DNA of 64,000 nucleotides from JBGTSJ01 sp041940305 (GCA_041940305.1 JBGTSJ010000002.1:434001-498000), one strand, 5' to 3'; counted from the stretch's first letter, positions 33,930 to 44,400 are shown. Notes: a model not told the origin generated them from the letters alone. Translations and numbers: made by a program.

Positions 33930-36900
33930 TCATCGCCACTCGCCGCTCAGTCCGAACGCAGCCCAGTAGTACGGCGGCACTGTCCCCGTCTCCTCATCTT
34001 CGCCGTCCACGAACGAGGCCCCGCGCGACTGCAGCGTCCGCCGGGCGGGATCGTACTGCCGCAGCAGAGTCAGTTGCGCCTGCCGCAGCGATTCGACCCG
34101 GCTGAGCTGTCTTCCCCACAGGTTGGTGTAGAACTCCGTCATCAGCACCTGTGTCGCATGGTCGTCCACGCGCCACAGGCTGGTCACCGACGTGCGCACC
34201 CCGGCAATCTGCATCGACCGCTGCAGGCCCAGCATCCCCTCCCCGGTACTTTCGTGCCCCAGGCCCGTTTCGCACGCCGACAGCACCATCAACTCGACGT
34301 TCCGCAGGTCCAGCGTTGACAGCTCCAATGCGGTCAGCACTCCGTCGTCCCGGTTCGCCCCTCCCCGCTCCGCGGGGGCATTGACGCCGGCCAAGACAAT
34401 GCCCGACAGCAGTTCGGGAGTGTACTCGCGGGCATAGTCCACCACTTTAGATCGGTCATTGATGTCGACGGCGTCGGACGCCGCGTTGGCGGACTCCTGC
34501 AGGCAGAACCCGTGTGTTGCGAGGTGGAGAAAGCGCCGTGCAGGAGCGATCTCCCGGAACCGAGTCTCCGAAGCGTCGGCGCCGCTCGACGTGGCCAGCC
34601 CACCCCCCGGAAATGCGTCCCGATGCAATTCGCTGATCGCCGCAATCTCCCGTGCCGTTCCCGGCAGGGGTACGAACTCCGTACTCGCCATGCGGGACGC
34701 AATCTGGAGAGGTGCAGGGTCCCCGCCGAAATCGACGTCCCCTACAAGCAGCAGGGATGCGGGAGCGTCGGCAGCCTCAGCGGCGGCGGCTTCCTCCGCC
34801 AGCCACGCCACGTAGGGAATGGTGACGAAGGCCCGTTCCTCGATGAGATAGTGGCCGGCATTCTCTCCCGGCAGGGCCGCAACCGGAATCGAGTTGATCG
34901 GTCCATCCGGGCAGATCAGTACAAGTTCCGCTTCCCCCAGATGAGGAACGATCGGCTCCCAGACCAGGGAGCGCAGTCGGCCCTGAGGCGAGGCGGCAAG
35001 ATGTTCTTCGTCGACTTTCCCCCGCCGCGATTGCAGGTCGAGCCGCCATTCATCGGACGCCTCCTGGATCACGGCCACGGGCCCCAGTTCCACCATCTTC
35101 AGTTCCGCGCCCGGACGCAGGATGAACGCCAGCAGTCGCAGTTCCAGTTGGAAATCCAGAGCCTGTTCGGTTCGTCGTGGAGTGAAATGGTTGTACGAGT
35201 ACAAATCAACCAGGACAGCCTCAGGCGGAATCGCCGCGGCGAGAGACTCAGCAGAGACCCCGCTCTCGACAGCATCCGGCTCGGCATACCGGGCCAGTTG
35301 ACGTTCCATTTCTCCCAACCGTCGGATGCAGTCGATTGCTACGGCCACCCGGTCGGCTTCGGAAGAATTGGCATCGTACAGGAGTTGTGACAGACGCGAC
35401 GCGGTTTCAGCTCGGTCCTGCCAGAGTGCGCGGGCGGCCGGCACATCGACGGCCCCATGAGCCACCGCCTGCTGCCGTGATACAGCCCCTTTCCACTCCA
35501 GAACGTGCTCGTAAACGGATAGCGCCCGTTCGCCCAGTTCGACACAGCACGTCACATAGGCGAACAAGCGGCCACGTCGCTCACTCGACAACTTCAACTG
35601 CTGCCGTTGTGTTTGCGCCCGGTAACTTTCCGCCAGCTGCGCCCGTTCGATCTCCAGCACCTCCTCCAACATGTCCGCAGCGGCAGCGTGATCGCCATGC
35701 AGCTGATGGTGAGCCGCCAATGCGCTGGCGTACACAGCATACTCCGGATGATGGGGGCCGAATGCCTCGCGGGCTCGTTCCACGAGTTCCTCATAATGCT
35801 GCCGTGCAGCATCGGGGCGCCCCAGGTTGTCCTCGATCATCCCCAGGAGATTCAGGGCCCGCAGGAAACGGGGATCCGATGTCCCGTCTAATTCCCTGAT
35901 CCTCTCCATCGACTCGATCGCATACTGATGCGCCAACTCGGGCTGTTGATCATTCAGATAATCATTTGCGAGGTCGGCCAGGATCCTCCCGGTCTCGGGA
36001 TGCTCATCTCCGCGGATCGCCCGGTGCAATACCAGCAGTTGCTCATGCACGGCCAGCGACTGGGCATGGCGTCCTCCGCCGTACAGCGCATAACCCAGGT
36101 TTCGCAACTCGACGAGGTACTTTTCATTCCAGAGTCCCACCGTCCGAGCGGTGAGATCCGCCGCCTGCTGAGCAAAGCCACAGGCCGATTCATGGTCCGC
36201 CAGGTTGCTGCGCGCAACGGACAGACGCGAGAGCAACGCGGAGAAGTTGGGGTGCGATTTGTCCGCGGCTTCGGCGAGGAGATCGACTCCCTGCTGGTAG
36301 GCCGACTCCGCATCGGCATCTCGTCCCTGCCAGAGCAGGAGATCCCCCAGGTTCATCAGGATGACGACCGAGTAACGATTGTTCCGCCCCAATAGGACTT
36401 CGACCCGCTCCAGATCGGCGTTCATCTGCGCGATGTGCGGCGGCAGCAGTTCCGGATTCCCGCGAGGAACATCACGGACCGCGCGGTCCTGGATGGCGAC
36501 CAGCTCAAGTTGCCGAGCTCGCGGCAGTCGGGACATCGCTGCGGCTGTCGATTGATCGAATCTCGCTTCGGCCACCTGCCAGTTTTCCTCCCCCAACACT
36601 TCCGCGAGCATCGCGATGGCTTCGTCGTATCGTTTCAACGCAGTCTCCGCCCGTCCATCCTCCTCCTCGTACATCGCGAGCTTCAAGAGGGCCCGGGCCA
36701 CTTCCGTATGCGGCTTCCCGTACAGTCGCCGCTTGATCTGGAGCTGTGCGACAGACGCGCCCACCACCTGCTCCATGTCGCCCCGTTCCAGTCCTTGCCG
36801 CACCGCAGCTTCAAAGTCCCTCCACTGCCTCCGCTCCGCTGCAAACTCGTTCTCAATGGACTCGCACCAGCTGCGGCATTCCACGACACTGGGATGGGCA

Positions 36901-37271
36901 TCCCCGTAGTGCAGCAGTTCGAGGGCCAGCACATCGCGGGCCGCAGCGGCCGCCTCCAGGAACTCCCCCCGCTCCTTGAGCCGCGCCGCCTCATCCACCC
37001 CCGCTTGCAGAGCGATGAGCTCCCGCTCCATTTGCCGCAGCCGCGATACCAGAAGATCGTCGGCGTTCGATCGGACGACATCCGAATTGAGCAGCTCGCC
37101 GACAACCTCCGCCGCGTCGGCGAACCGCAGCGCGGACCGCAGCTGCTCGATCTCGGCCAGTCGCTCCTCGACGAAGGCAGAATCAGCCTCGTCCGGAACC
37201 GCGCTCGACGCCGCGGGAAGACCAAGCACGACGCTCGTCAGGCAAGCCGCCACGCGCAGGCACGAGACCAT
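33930..37271 (-). CDS. Secreted TPR-CHAT caspase-like protein
   Basis: 1113 residues. Signal peptide (MVSCLRVAACLTSVVLGLPA). A long run of tetratricopeptide repeats follows (about 30-620), for example HPNFSALLSRLSVARSNLAD and HPETGRILADLANDYLNDQQ. A CHAT domain occupies the last third. The CHAT peptidase dyad is visible as His (about 920) in LHLATHGF and Cys (about 1000) in LSACETGLG, followed by GLQRSMQIAGVRTSVTSLW. CHAT proteins are caspase-clan proteases regulated by attached repeats. The start at 37271 was chosen for the signal peptide; the frame is open 37 codons further upstream. It lies 191 nt downstream of the alpha-2-macroglobulin gene on the same strand and may be cotranscribed with it. 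Confidence 0.9.
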   Translation of the reverse strand: MVSCLRVAACLTSVVLGLPAASSAVPDEADSAFVEERLAEIEQLRSALRFADAAEVVGELLNSDVVRSNADDLLVSRLRQMERELIALQAGVDEAARLKERGEFLEAAAAARDVLALELLHYGDAHPSVVECRSWCESIENEFAAERRQWRDFEAAVRQGLERGDMEQVVGASVAQLQIKRRLYGKPHTEVARALLKLAMYEEEDGRAETALKRYDEAIAMLAEVLGEENWQVAEARFDQSTAAAMSRLPRARQLELVAIQDRAVRDVPRGNPELLPPHIAQMNADLERVEVLLGRNNRYSVVILMNLGDLLLWQGRDADAESAYQQGVDLLAEAADKSHPNFSALLSRLSVARSNLADHESACGFAQQAADLTARTVGLWNEKYLVELRNLGYALYGGGRHAQSLAVHEQLLVLHRAIRGDEHPETGRILADLANDYLNDQQPELAHQYAIESMERIRELDGTSDPRFLRALNLLGMIEDNLGRPDAARQHYEELVERAREAFGPHHPEYAVYASALAAHHQLHGDHAAAADMLEEVLEIERAQLAESYRAQTQRQQLKLSSERRGRLFAYVTCCVELGERALSVYEHVLEWKGAVSRQQAVAHGAVDVPAARALWQDRAETASRLSQLLYDANSSEADRVAVAIDCIRRLGEMERQLARYAEPDAVESGVSAESLAAAIPPEAVLVDLYSYNHFTPRRTEQALDFQLELRLLAFILRPGAELKMVELGPVAVIQEASDEWRLDLQSRRGKVDEEHLAASPQGRLRSLVWEPIVPHLGEAELVLICPDGPINSIPVAALPGENAGHYLIEERAFVTIPYVAWLAEEAAAAEAADAPASLLLVGDVDFGGDPAPLQIASRMASTEFVPLPGTAREIAAISELHRDAFPGGGLATSSGADASETRFREIAPARRFLHLATHGFCLQESANAASDAVDINDRSKVVDYAREYTPELLSGIVLAGVNAPAERGGANRDDGVLTALELSTLDLRNVELMVLSACETGLGHESTGEGMLGLQRSMQIAGVRTSVTSLWRVDDHATQVLMTEFYTNLWGRQLSRVESLRQAQLTLLRQYDPARRTLQSRGASFVDGEDEETGTVPPYYWAAFGLSGEWR

Positions 37272-37462
37272 GTCTCCCCCGCATCTCGCCGTTCCGCAGG
37301 AGCGCCCCGGCCACACGCCCGAAGCCCCGGCAGCGGTGTGCATCAATTGCTTATCATCGCGCGCCCGCATCGAGCAATGCAAATGACATCACACCGCACG
37401 CCAGACAACCAGAAGCGATCCAAACCCTATGGGGAGTGGGAGGTCAACTCAATACAACGGAG

Positions 37463-40400
37463 TCACTCCACCGCCCCCAGCGCATAGATCGCCCGCTTCT
37501 GCTCCCGCGCTGCCTCGCTCGTCAGCACGTGCACGGTTCGCGACTCCTCATCGATCGACAGCACCATGCTGTTGGCGTTGCCGAGATGGGCGTATTGCCC
37601 CAGCACCCGCTGCAGCGCTTGCGTCGCCGGCACTTCGCCCAGCTCGAACGTCTGCGGCATGTTCTGGGTCAAACCGGCGCTCTTGAAGGCGTCGCCGTCG
37701 ATCGTGAACGTCACTCCCAGCTGCTCGCCGAGGTTCTCGAACACTTCCCGGATCGGCGTCCGGTTGAAGTCCGCCTGCACGGGCCGCTTGAGGAGGTCCG
37801 CGACGCGCACCGGGCGGTCCTCGATGATCACCTTGATCTCGTCCGAGTTCGCCTTGAGTTCGGGCGCGTACATCGCGTAACCGTTCGTCGGCAACGCGCT
37901 GAACTTCCCGGGGATCTCGGCGTACAACCGGTAGCTCACTGAGTGTTTGCCGCGGACCAGCGTCCGCAGGAAGAACGCCACCTTCTCGTCCCGGAACTCC
38001 GTATAAGCCCCGAGCCCCCCCTCCGTATACCCGCTCCGCACCTCCACCGGCTCGAAGCCGGCGGCCTTGGGATCCTCGAACACCACATATTCGTAATCGT
38101 TCTTGGAATCGATCTCGAGTTCGACTTCGATCAGATCGCCGCTCTGCACCTCGTCCAGATTGGCCAGTTCGACCCGGTCGTACTTCAGGGCTTTCTGGTC
38201 AACGACCTGGCCGCGGTCTCCCTGCACGGCGTCGGTCGCGTCCTCCCGCTGCACGAGCTTGTAGTATTTGCGGCCAATCTTGATCTCCAGCCCCGCCGCC
38301 GTGATGTGGTCCTCGAGCGTGAAGTTCGTGAGATAGGCGTTGTAATACAGAGGGCCGACCTCCGGCCTCTGGCCTCCGGCCTCTGCTCCCAGCGCCTTCC
38401 GCCGCAGTTCCACCTTGTGCTCGCCGCCGGCCAGCGCATCCCCTTCCAGCACGAACGAGTTGTCGAACTGGAACAGCACTTCCGGCGTGATCTCGACCGA
38501 CTGCTTCATCTCGCCGTCGATCCACACCTCCACCAGCATGTTCGGCTCCGCCTCGCCGCTGGCGACCAGGTACTCGGCCATCGCCTCAATACACACCGCC
38601 GTGTCGCGCGTGCTGTTCCAATAGGTCGCGTGCCGCCGGTTGTTGAGCAGGTACTTCACCAGCCCCGCCGCCTTCGGATCCTGCGGATTGACCCGCGTGA
38701 GCAGTTTGAGGTAGTAGGCGTTCGCCTCGATCGTGTCGCCGTACCAGTACCACCAGTAGGCCGCCCGGTTCGGAAGATCGATGTACGCCGTCTGGTTCTC
38801 GTCATCGACCGTCACGAACTGGTCGATGTTGCGGATCACCATGTCCCGCTGCTCGATGGCGTTGATGTTGTGCAGCGCGAGGCCGAACATCGCTTGCGAG
38901 TAGAGGGAGAGATCGTTGCGGTCACGGTACAGGAACCGCTGCATCTCGGTGTCGGTGACGCCGGCATCGACGAGCACCATGTAGACCATGGCGTCGATGT
39001 CGGCCGCCTGCGTGCGGTAATGCTCGCCCGGCTTCGCTTCCCGCTTCTTCTCCGAAATCTCCTCGCCGATCTTCAGCAGGCGGACCTGCTCGGCCTGGTA
39101 GTTCTTCAGCCATTCGACGCCCCGCTCGAGCGTGTTCGGCACGAGCGCCACGCCGTTCTGCTGCGCGAGCTGCAGCCCGTGCACGACCAGCGCCGTCGTG
39201 TGGGGATAGCTGTGCTCGCCCCAGCCGGAGAACCAGCCCCAGCCTCCGTCGGAGACCTGCATCGCCGTGAGGTCACGGACCCCCACCTTGACCATCGTGG
39301 CGACTTCGTTCTCGTCGAACACGGGGTTGTTCAGCCCGTGGTGCCAGCCTTTAGTCAGCCGCTGCCAGTCTGCGGCGCGCTCGGGATCGTCGCCGATCTC
39401 CTGCGCATTGAGGTTCGTCCGCTTCTCCTTGATAGCGGCCAGATCGAGATTCATCCGCTTCAGGATGTTCTGCGTGATGACCGTCGGCAGGAACCGGTTG
39501 AGCGTCTGCTCAGTGCACCCGTACGGGTAATCGACCAGGTACGGCAGGGCATCCACCATCGCGCCGGCGAGCGTCGGTGAGTAGCGCACTTCGAGCCGCG
39601 TCTGTTCGGGACGGCGCTCCTCGGGGACCGTGAGCTCGATCACGCCCGCGTCCTCGCCGCGCTGCACGATGCCGCTGTAGGACTCCGTCTTGAGCATCCC
39701 GTGCACGAACACGGGGAAGCGCATCTGCATGGCGTCCGACTCTTCATCAGTCAGCGCCGACATGGTCACAATGGCTTCCCCTTCCCGCACGACCTTCACG
39801 CGCCAGTCCACGCGCGCTTCGCCGCCCGCCGGAATCGTGACCACTTGATATGTGTCGTGGACGTTTTCTGGATTGCCTGTGATCCGATCATTGATCTCAT
39901 CAGGCAGTAACTCGTGGAGCGTCCCCCCTTCAAGATTGAGAACGACCTGGCACTCCTTATCCGTCTCGAGGTAGTTGTGCACGATGGCCGAGAGCACGAC
40001 CTCGTCTTTTTCGACGAAGAACCGCGGCGCCTGCAGCCGCACCAGCAGGTTCTTGAACGTCACGACCTCCGCCGTCGCCTCCCCGACCTTCGTGCCGTGC
40101 CCCATCGCCCAGGCGCGGAGTTTCCAGCCGGTGAGGTTCTCCGGCATCGTCAGCGTGATGTCGGCGGTGCCGTCGGGTTTCGTGGTGATCGCCCCATTCC
40201 AGTAGGCAGTGTCGGCGAATTGTGTGCGGACCGTCGGCTTCACGAGTTCGGCGTCCCCGCCCGGGGCCGCGCCGGCGAGCGCGCTGTCCGCCATTTCCAT
40301 CGAATTGGCGGCCCGGTCCCGCGCCATCGGCGCACCGGGAGCGGCTGCGGCTTCCGGCGCGGCGAACTGCTCCATCTGCTGCTTGCGGTTCTCGCCGCGG

Positions 40401-43400
40401 CGTGTCTGGGTCTCCAGCTTGTCTACGCCGGTTTCGGTCGCGAGGTAACCGAAGACTCCCAAGTCCCCCATCGCGATCTCGCCGTTCTTCAGCAGGTTGT
40501 AGAACCACCGGTTCAGGCTGTGCTCGGTTTGCGGATAGTGGCTGCGACGCCACTTCCAGAAGTACTCCTTGATGTCGCCGACGTTGCTCCCGCCCGAGAT
40601 GTACTCAACCGCCCGGTCGTACATGCTCAGCACTACCGATCCAGCGAACGGTTCCCCGTTCGGCTCGGTCAGCTTCACCTGGATCGTCGCTTCCTCGCCC
40701 GGCTGGTACTTCTCGGCGCTGGGATCGACCGCCACCTCGATCACCCGCTCCTGCGGCGGCACGATGATCTCCTTGACTGCCACGTGCACCTTGCCGTCCG
40801 TAATCGTCACCGCCTCGACAAAGAAGTTCGGCATGTCCTTCGTCTCGACCGTGATCTCATGCGTCGTGCTCTTCCCGTCCAGCCGCAGGATCTCCGGCGG
40901 CAGGTACACGCCGTTGGACGGCCGCACGAACAACAGCACCGTTGAGCCGACGCGGTTCGTGTTGATCAGCAGATTGACGTTCTCGCCTGGCGCGTACTCG
41001 GCCTTGTCAGTGATCAGCTCGATGTCGTTGAACTCGAACTCGGAACCGTCAAAACCCTCGCCGATGATGGTGAAGACGTAGCCCCCTTCGATCGACTTCG
41101 GCTCGTCCTCCCCCTCCAGCGGGCTTTCAGCGCTCACCGTGTACGACAACCGGTACTGCCCCGGTTCCGACGCGATAATCTGCTGCAGCGCGTGACCCTG
41201 CCCGTCCGTATTGAGGTCCCACTCCTGGGCGACCGCTTCGCTCGGCTCGCCGTTTTCGTCGTAGCTGATTTTGAGGAGCTTGAGCTTCCCTTCCCCTTCA
41301 ACTCCCTGGCCGTCGATGGTCCGCGCCTGGAAGTCGGCGCGGATCGTATCCCCGACGCGGTAGTACCCCCGGTCGGTCCAGGCAAAGACCTTAAACGGCT
41401 CGCGCGCCACCAGCACGCTCCCGCTGCCGAGGATCGTCCGCCGCGACTGATCGACGACTTCCGCGGTCACCTTGTACTCGTGGTCCTCGTCCCCGTGCAG
41501 CGCCTTGGCCAGCGCCGTATCAATCTCGATCTCGACCGTGCCGTCTTCGTCGAGCGGCAGTTCCTGGTCGATCACCAGTTCCGGCGGATCGGGGCTCCAG
41601 TTCCACCACACCGGCGTCGGGGCAAAGCAGCCCCAGCGGGCGAACCCGGGATACCACTCGTAATTCGGGGTGAACCACCAGTAACCGTTCCCGTACAGCC
41701 AGTCCCAGCGCCGGTCCGGAAACCACCTCACGTCCTTCGCCGTGCGGTGCACCTTGACCTTCACGGTCCCCTGCGTCACCGGCGCCCCGAAGTAGTACTT
41801 CGCCCGAATCGTCGCCGTTACCTTGTCTCCCAACTCCACCGGCACCTCCGGCGCAACCACCGTCACTTCAAACTCGGGCTTCTTGTACTCTTCGACCCTG
41901 AAGCTTCCACCGCCGAGATTGAGAACATAGGCCTGATACTGGCCGAGCGGGGCGTCGGCGGGCAGTTCGTATGTGCCGACGATACCCGCGAACTCATCCG
42001 ACGTGACTTCGGTGCGCGCGACTTCGGTCCCCTGTGGATCGGCGATGATGACCGTGAAGTTCTGGTTGGCGAAATCCGAAACGTCCGGCTGGTCGTACTT
42101 TGACTTGCGGATCCAGAACTTGTACTCGACCTTTTGCTCCGGCCGGTATACGGGCCGGTCGCTGATGAAATAGACCTTGGTCTCGTCGTACTGGTGGTCA
42201 TAGTACCGACCGTACCACACGCCGCTGAACCCGAGATGCGCAAAACGGCCGTCGTCGGTGCGGGCGATGGCGAGCCATTGCATCTGGTCCTGCAACAGCT
42301 TTGTATCGGGAATGACCTGCCCGTCCTCGGATGAGAACTCGGCGAAGTTGCTGGTGACCACGCGCCAGCGTTTGGCGTTCTGCACCTGCTCCTGCCGCCA
42401 GCCGAAGAATTCAACGTTGGCGCCTTCGACCGGTTCGCCGGTGCGCGCGTCGGCCACGAAATACCACGCCTTGCCGTTGAGCTGCTTCTTGGCGATGACG
42501 GTGTCATCCAGCCACAGGATGATGCGGCTGGTATTGCCGTCCTTCATCTTGCCGACCACGAGATACGCGCCGGCTTCCTGCACCGGCGTGGTGATCGTAA
42601 TGCGGCGGTCAAAGTGGTCGGCGCGGGGTTTGAGTTCCAGATCCCATTGTGCGACGCGCTCGCCGAGATACTTGTCCTGATCCTGCTGGACGATGCGGTA
42701 ACCGATGTTGTCGATTTGCATCTGGTTCCAGTCGAGCTGCTCAGGATTTGACGCGATGTACTTCTTCACGTCCGCGAGCAGCTCATCGACTTTGAGTCGA
42801 TGGGCCTCGAAGTGGATCTGGTCTCCGTTGCGGAAGCGGTACTCGACGGTCGCTCCCTGCCCGGCGGCCTGCGACGAGACGTTTTCGAATCGCCCCCAGT
42901 TCCCGACAATCTGGTCCAGCCGCTGCTGCTTGTGGTTGTTCTGTCCCGCGCCGAAACGCTGGATGTTCTCGCGCCACAGTTCGGCCGCCTTGGGATACTG
43001 TTGGCGGTCCTCAAAGATCTGCGACAGCTGCCCTAGCGCCATCTCGGCGTACGGGGCGTTGTCACCGGCCGCCAGATCGCGATAGATGCGGATAAAGTTG
43101 AACTCTGCCGGCAGCTGGAACCGCTTCACGCCATTGGCGAGGCGAGCGATCGTTTCGTCCTCACCAAGCGTGTGCAGCGCGAAGGGGCCGCTTTCGTCCT
43201 CATCGTTGCCGTCGCCGGCGCGGGGCAGCACGATGCCCCATTGCTGCATGGTCTGCACGCCGAACTGTCCGCGCAGGAATCCCGCAAACGTCCAGTCCAC
43301 TTCAGCCTTGCGCCCGGAGTTGTTCTCGACGATCATCGACAGGCACCAGCGCCACCGCTCGCCGTCGCTGACGGCCGCGTCAAAACTCTCCGGCAACTGA

Positions 43401-44077
43401 TAAAAGATCGGCTCACCGTCCGCGTTCACCGGCGCGCCCTTGCCGGAATCGCCGCCGCGCCACCAGTAATAGCCTTCCTCGTAGTCGGGCAGCTCAGTGA
43501 TGTCGGTGAGATCCTGAAGCTTCCACGCAGCGTTCCCTTCGCGGCCGAACAGGATGGCCGCAGCGAACTGCGAGAAGAACTCCGCGACCTCCCCCTTGTT
43601 GTCGTCGGCCGTCGCCAGCGGTCGGGCCTGTTCGAGCAGCTGCAGCGCGCGCACACGGTCACGCTGGGTGGCATCGGCGTACTCGCCTCCGCCGCGCTGA
43701 TTTCCGCGGCTGAACTCGCCCGCGACGATAAAGCCGTAGTGCTCTCCCTGAATCAGAGACTGCGCCGCCCGAGCCAGCAGCCGCCAGTCGTCGGCGTGCC
43801 GCTCAATCACTTCTTCCCGAAAGGCGTCGATATCGTGCTGGCGCTGCTGCTGCTGGAGCGCCTGAATCGCGGTGGTGAAGTCGTCTGCCAGCGGGAGCCC
43901 CTCGTTCTCTTCATTGAGCGCGAGGTTGCGGTAGATGTCGTACGCGTCCCGGTAGTTCCCCTCGTCGTAGAGCTTGCGGGCCTGGGTGCGTTGATCGGGA
44001 ATCGGCTCGTCAGCGGCGGGAAGGAAGAAGGTCATGCCAAGCAGCCCGAGCGCTAGCGGAATAACGCGATAATGCAT
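37463..44077 (-). CDS. Giant thioester alpha-2-macroglobulin-like protein with C-terminal STN-like domain
   Basis: 2204 residues, longer than typical bacterial alpha-2-macroglobulins (about 1500-1900). Signal peptide (MHYRVIPLALGLLGMTFFLPA), N-terminal TPR-like helices (about 30-210), MG domains including KYYFGAPVTQGTVKVKV, a bait-like region, and the alpha-2-macroglobulin block YWNGAITTKPDGTADITLTM. The thioester site is intact as DYPYGCTEQTLNRF (Cys1521), in an alpha/alpha toroid (about 1500-1850). The receptor-binding-like beta domain follows. The last 120 residues (LLKRPVQADFNRTPIREVFE onward) resemble secretin/TonB short N-terminal repeats, an unusual addition. Such proteins trap proteases in the periplasm. 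A 12-residue stretch GAEAGGQRPEVG appears to be encoded by an inserted repeat. Confidence 0.92.
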   Translation of the reverse strand: MHYRVIPLALGLLGMTFFLPAADEPIPDQRTQARKLYDEGNYRDAYDIYRNLALNEENEGLPLADDFTTAIQALQQQQRQHDIDAFREEVIERHADDWRLLARAAQSLIQGEHYGFIVAGEFSRGNQRGGGEYADATQRDRVRALQLLEQARPLATADDNKGEVAEFFSQFAAAILFGREGNAAWKLQDLTDITELPDYEEGYYWWRGGDSGKGAPVNADGEPIFYQLPESFDAAVSDGERWRWCLSMIVENNSGRKAEVDWTFAGFLRGQFGVQTMQQWGIVLPRAGDGNDEDESGPFALHTLGEDETIARLANGVKRFQLPAEFNFIRIYRDLAAGDNAPYAEMALGQLSQIFEDRQQYPKAAELWRENIQRFGAGQNNHKQQRLDQIVGNWGRFENVSSQAAGQGATVEYRFRNGDQIHFEAHRLKVDELLADVKKYIASNPEQLDWNQMQIDNIGYRIVQQDQDKYLGERVAQWDLELKPRADHFDRRITITTPVQEAGAYLVVGKMKDGNTSRIILWLDDTVIAKKQLNGKAWYFVADARTGEPVEGANVEFFGWRQEQVQNAKRWRVVTSNFAEFSSEDGQVIPDTKLLQDQMQWLAIARTDDGRFAHLGFSGVWYGRYYDHQYDETKVYFISDRPVYRPEQKVEYKFWIRKSKYDQPDVSDFANQNFTVIIADPQGTEVARTEVTSDEFAGIVGTYELPADAPLGQYQAYVLNLGGGSFRVEEYKKPEFEVTVVAPEVPVELGDKVTATIRAKYYFGAPVTQGTVKVKVHRTAKDVRWFPDRRWDWLYGNGYWWFTPNYEWYPGFARWGCFAPTPVWWNWSPDPPELVIDQELPLDEDGTVEIEIDTALAKALHGDEDHEYKVTAEVVDQSRRTILGSGSVLVAREPFKVFAWTDRGYYRVGDTIRADFQARTIDGQGVEGEGKLKLLKISYDENGEPSEAVAQEWDLNTDGQGHALQQIIASEPGQYRLSYTVSAESPLEGEDEPKSIEGGYVFTIIGEGFDGSEFEFNDIELITDKAEYAPGENVNLLINTNRVGSTVLLFVRPSNGVYLPPEILRLDGKSTTHEITVETKDMPNFFVEAVTITDGKVHVAVKEIIVPPQERVIEVAVDPSAEKYQPGEEATIQVKLTEPNGEPFAGSVVLSMYDRAVEYISGGSNVGDIKEYFWKWRRSHYPQTEHSLNRWFYNLLKNGEIAMGDLGVFGYLATETGVDKLETQTRRGENRKQQMEQFAAPEAAAAPGAPMARDRAANSMEMADSALAGAAPGGDAELVKPTVRTQFADTAYWNGAITTKPDGTADITLTMPENLTGWKLRAWAMGHGTKVGEATAEVVTFKNLLVRLQAPRFFVEKDEVVLSAIVHNYLETDKECQVVLNLEGGTLHELLPDEINDRITGNPENVHDTYQVVTIPAGGEARVDWRVKVVREGEAIVTMSALTDEESDAMQMRFPVFVHGMLKTESYSGIVQRGEDAGVIELTVPEERRPEQTRLEVRYSPTLAGAMVDALPYLVDYPYGCTEQTLNRFLPTVITQNILKRMNLDLAAIKEKRTNLNAQEIGDDPERAADWQRLTKGWHHGLNNPVFDENEVATMVKVGVRDLTAMQVSDGGWGWFSGWGEHSYPHTTALVVHGLQLAQQNGVALVPNTLERGVEWLKNYQAEQVRLLKIGEEISEKKREAKPGEHYRTQAADIDAMVYMVLVDAGVTDTEMQRFLYRDRNDLSLYSQAMFGLALHNINAIEQRDMVIRNIDQFVTVDDENQTAYIDLPNRAAYWWYWYGDTIEANAYYLKLLTRVNPQDPKAAGLVKYLLNNRRHATYWNSTRDTAVCIEAMAEYLVASGEAEPNMLVEVWIDGEMKQSVEITPEVLFQFDNSFVLEGDALAGGEHKVELRRKALGAEAGGQRPEVGPLYYNAYLTNFTLEDHITAAGLEIKIGRKYYKLVQREDATDAVQGDRGQVVDQKALKYDRVELANLDEVQSGDLIEVELEIDSKNDYEYVVFEDPKAAGFEPVEVRSGYTEGGLGAYTEFRDEKVAFFLRTLVRGKHSVSYRLYAEIPGKFSALPTNGYAMYAPELKANSDEIKVIIEDRPVRVADLLKRPVQADFNRTPIREVFENLGEQLGVTFTIDGDAFKSAGLTQNMPQTFELGEVPATQALQRVLGQYAHLGNANSMVLSIDEESRTVHVLTSEAAREQKRAIYALGAVE
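38353..38390. repeat. CCTCCGGCCTCTGG repeat inside the macroglobulin gene
   Basis: Two near-copies of CCTCCGGCCTCTGG occur in tandem. On the coding strand they read as part of GAEAGGQRPEVGPL in a linker between KVELRRKAL and YYNAYLTNF. The low-complexity repeat inside a conserved region suggests an in-frame insertion or expansion. Confidence 0.5.
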
Positions 44078-44400
44078 GATCGAATGATCCTGGGGAAACG
44101 CGGCGCGCAGGCTGCGACGCCGTCGAAATCGGCAGATGGTCGCAGATACGACGCGGCGATGCGTCCGAAAGTTCCTGACAATCCGTTATCGGGCCATGCA
44201 GCGAGAACCCGCAGAGAACAGCAACGTCCGTGTGCGTGGGATTGTAGCTGAATCCGCCACAACGCATAGAGAACGGCACGCGCACAAGAAGCGCAGACCT
44301 CCCCCCGTTAAGAACGCTTCACCCCGGGCCCCCTTAGCGTGAATCGGCGAACGAACTTCGGCCCTTGCCGGTCACGTTCCTCTCTTCCAGGCAAAGTCGA
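44078..44400. other. Intergenic region, no gene seen
   Basis: Upstream of the macroglobulin gene and downstream of the sirtuin gene, both minus strand. It should contain the macroglobulin promoter. Small frames here have poor composition. No repeat family seen elsewhere in the window was found in it. Confidence 0.4.
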
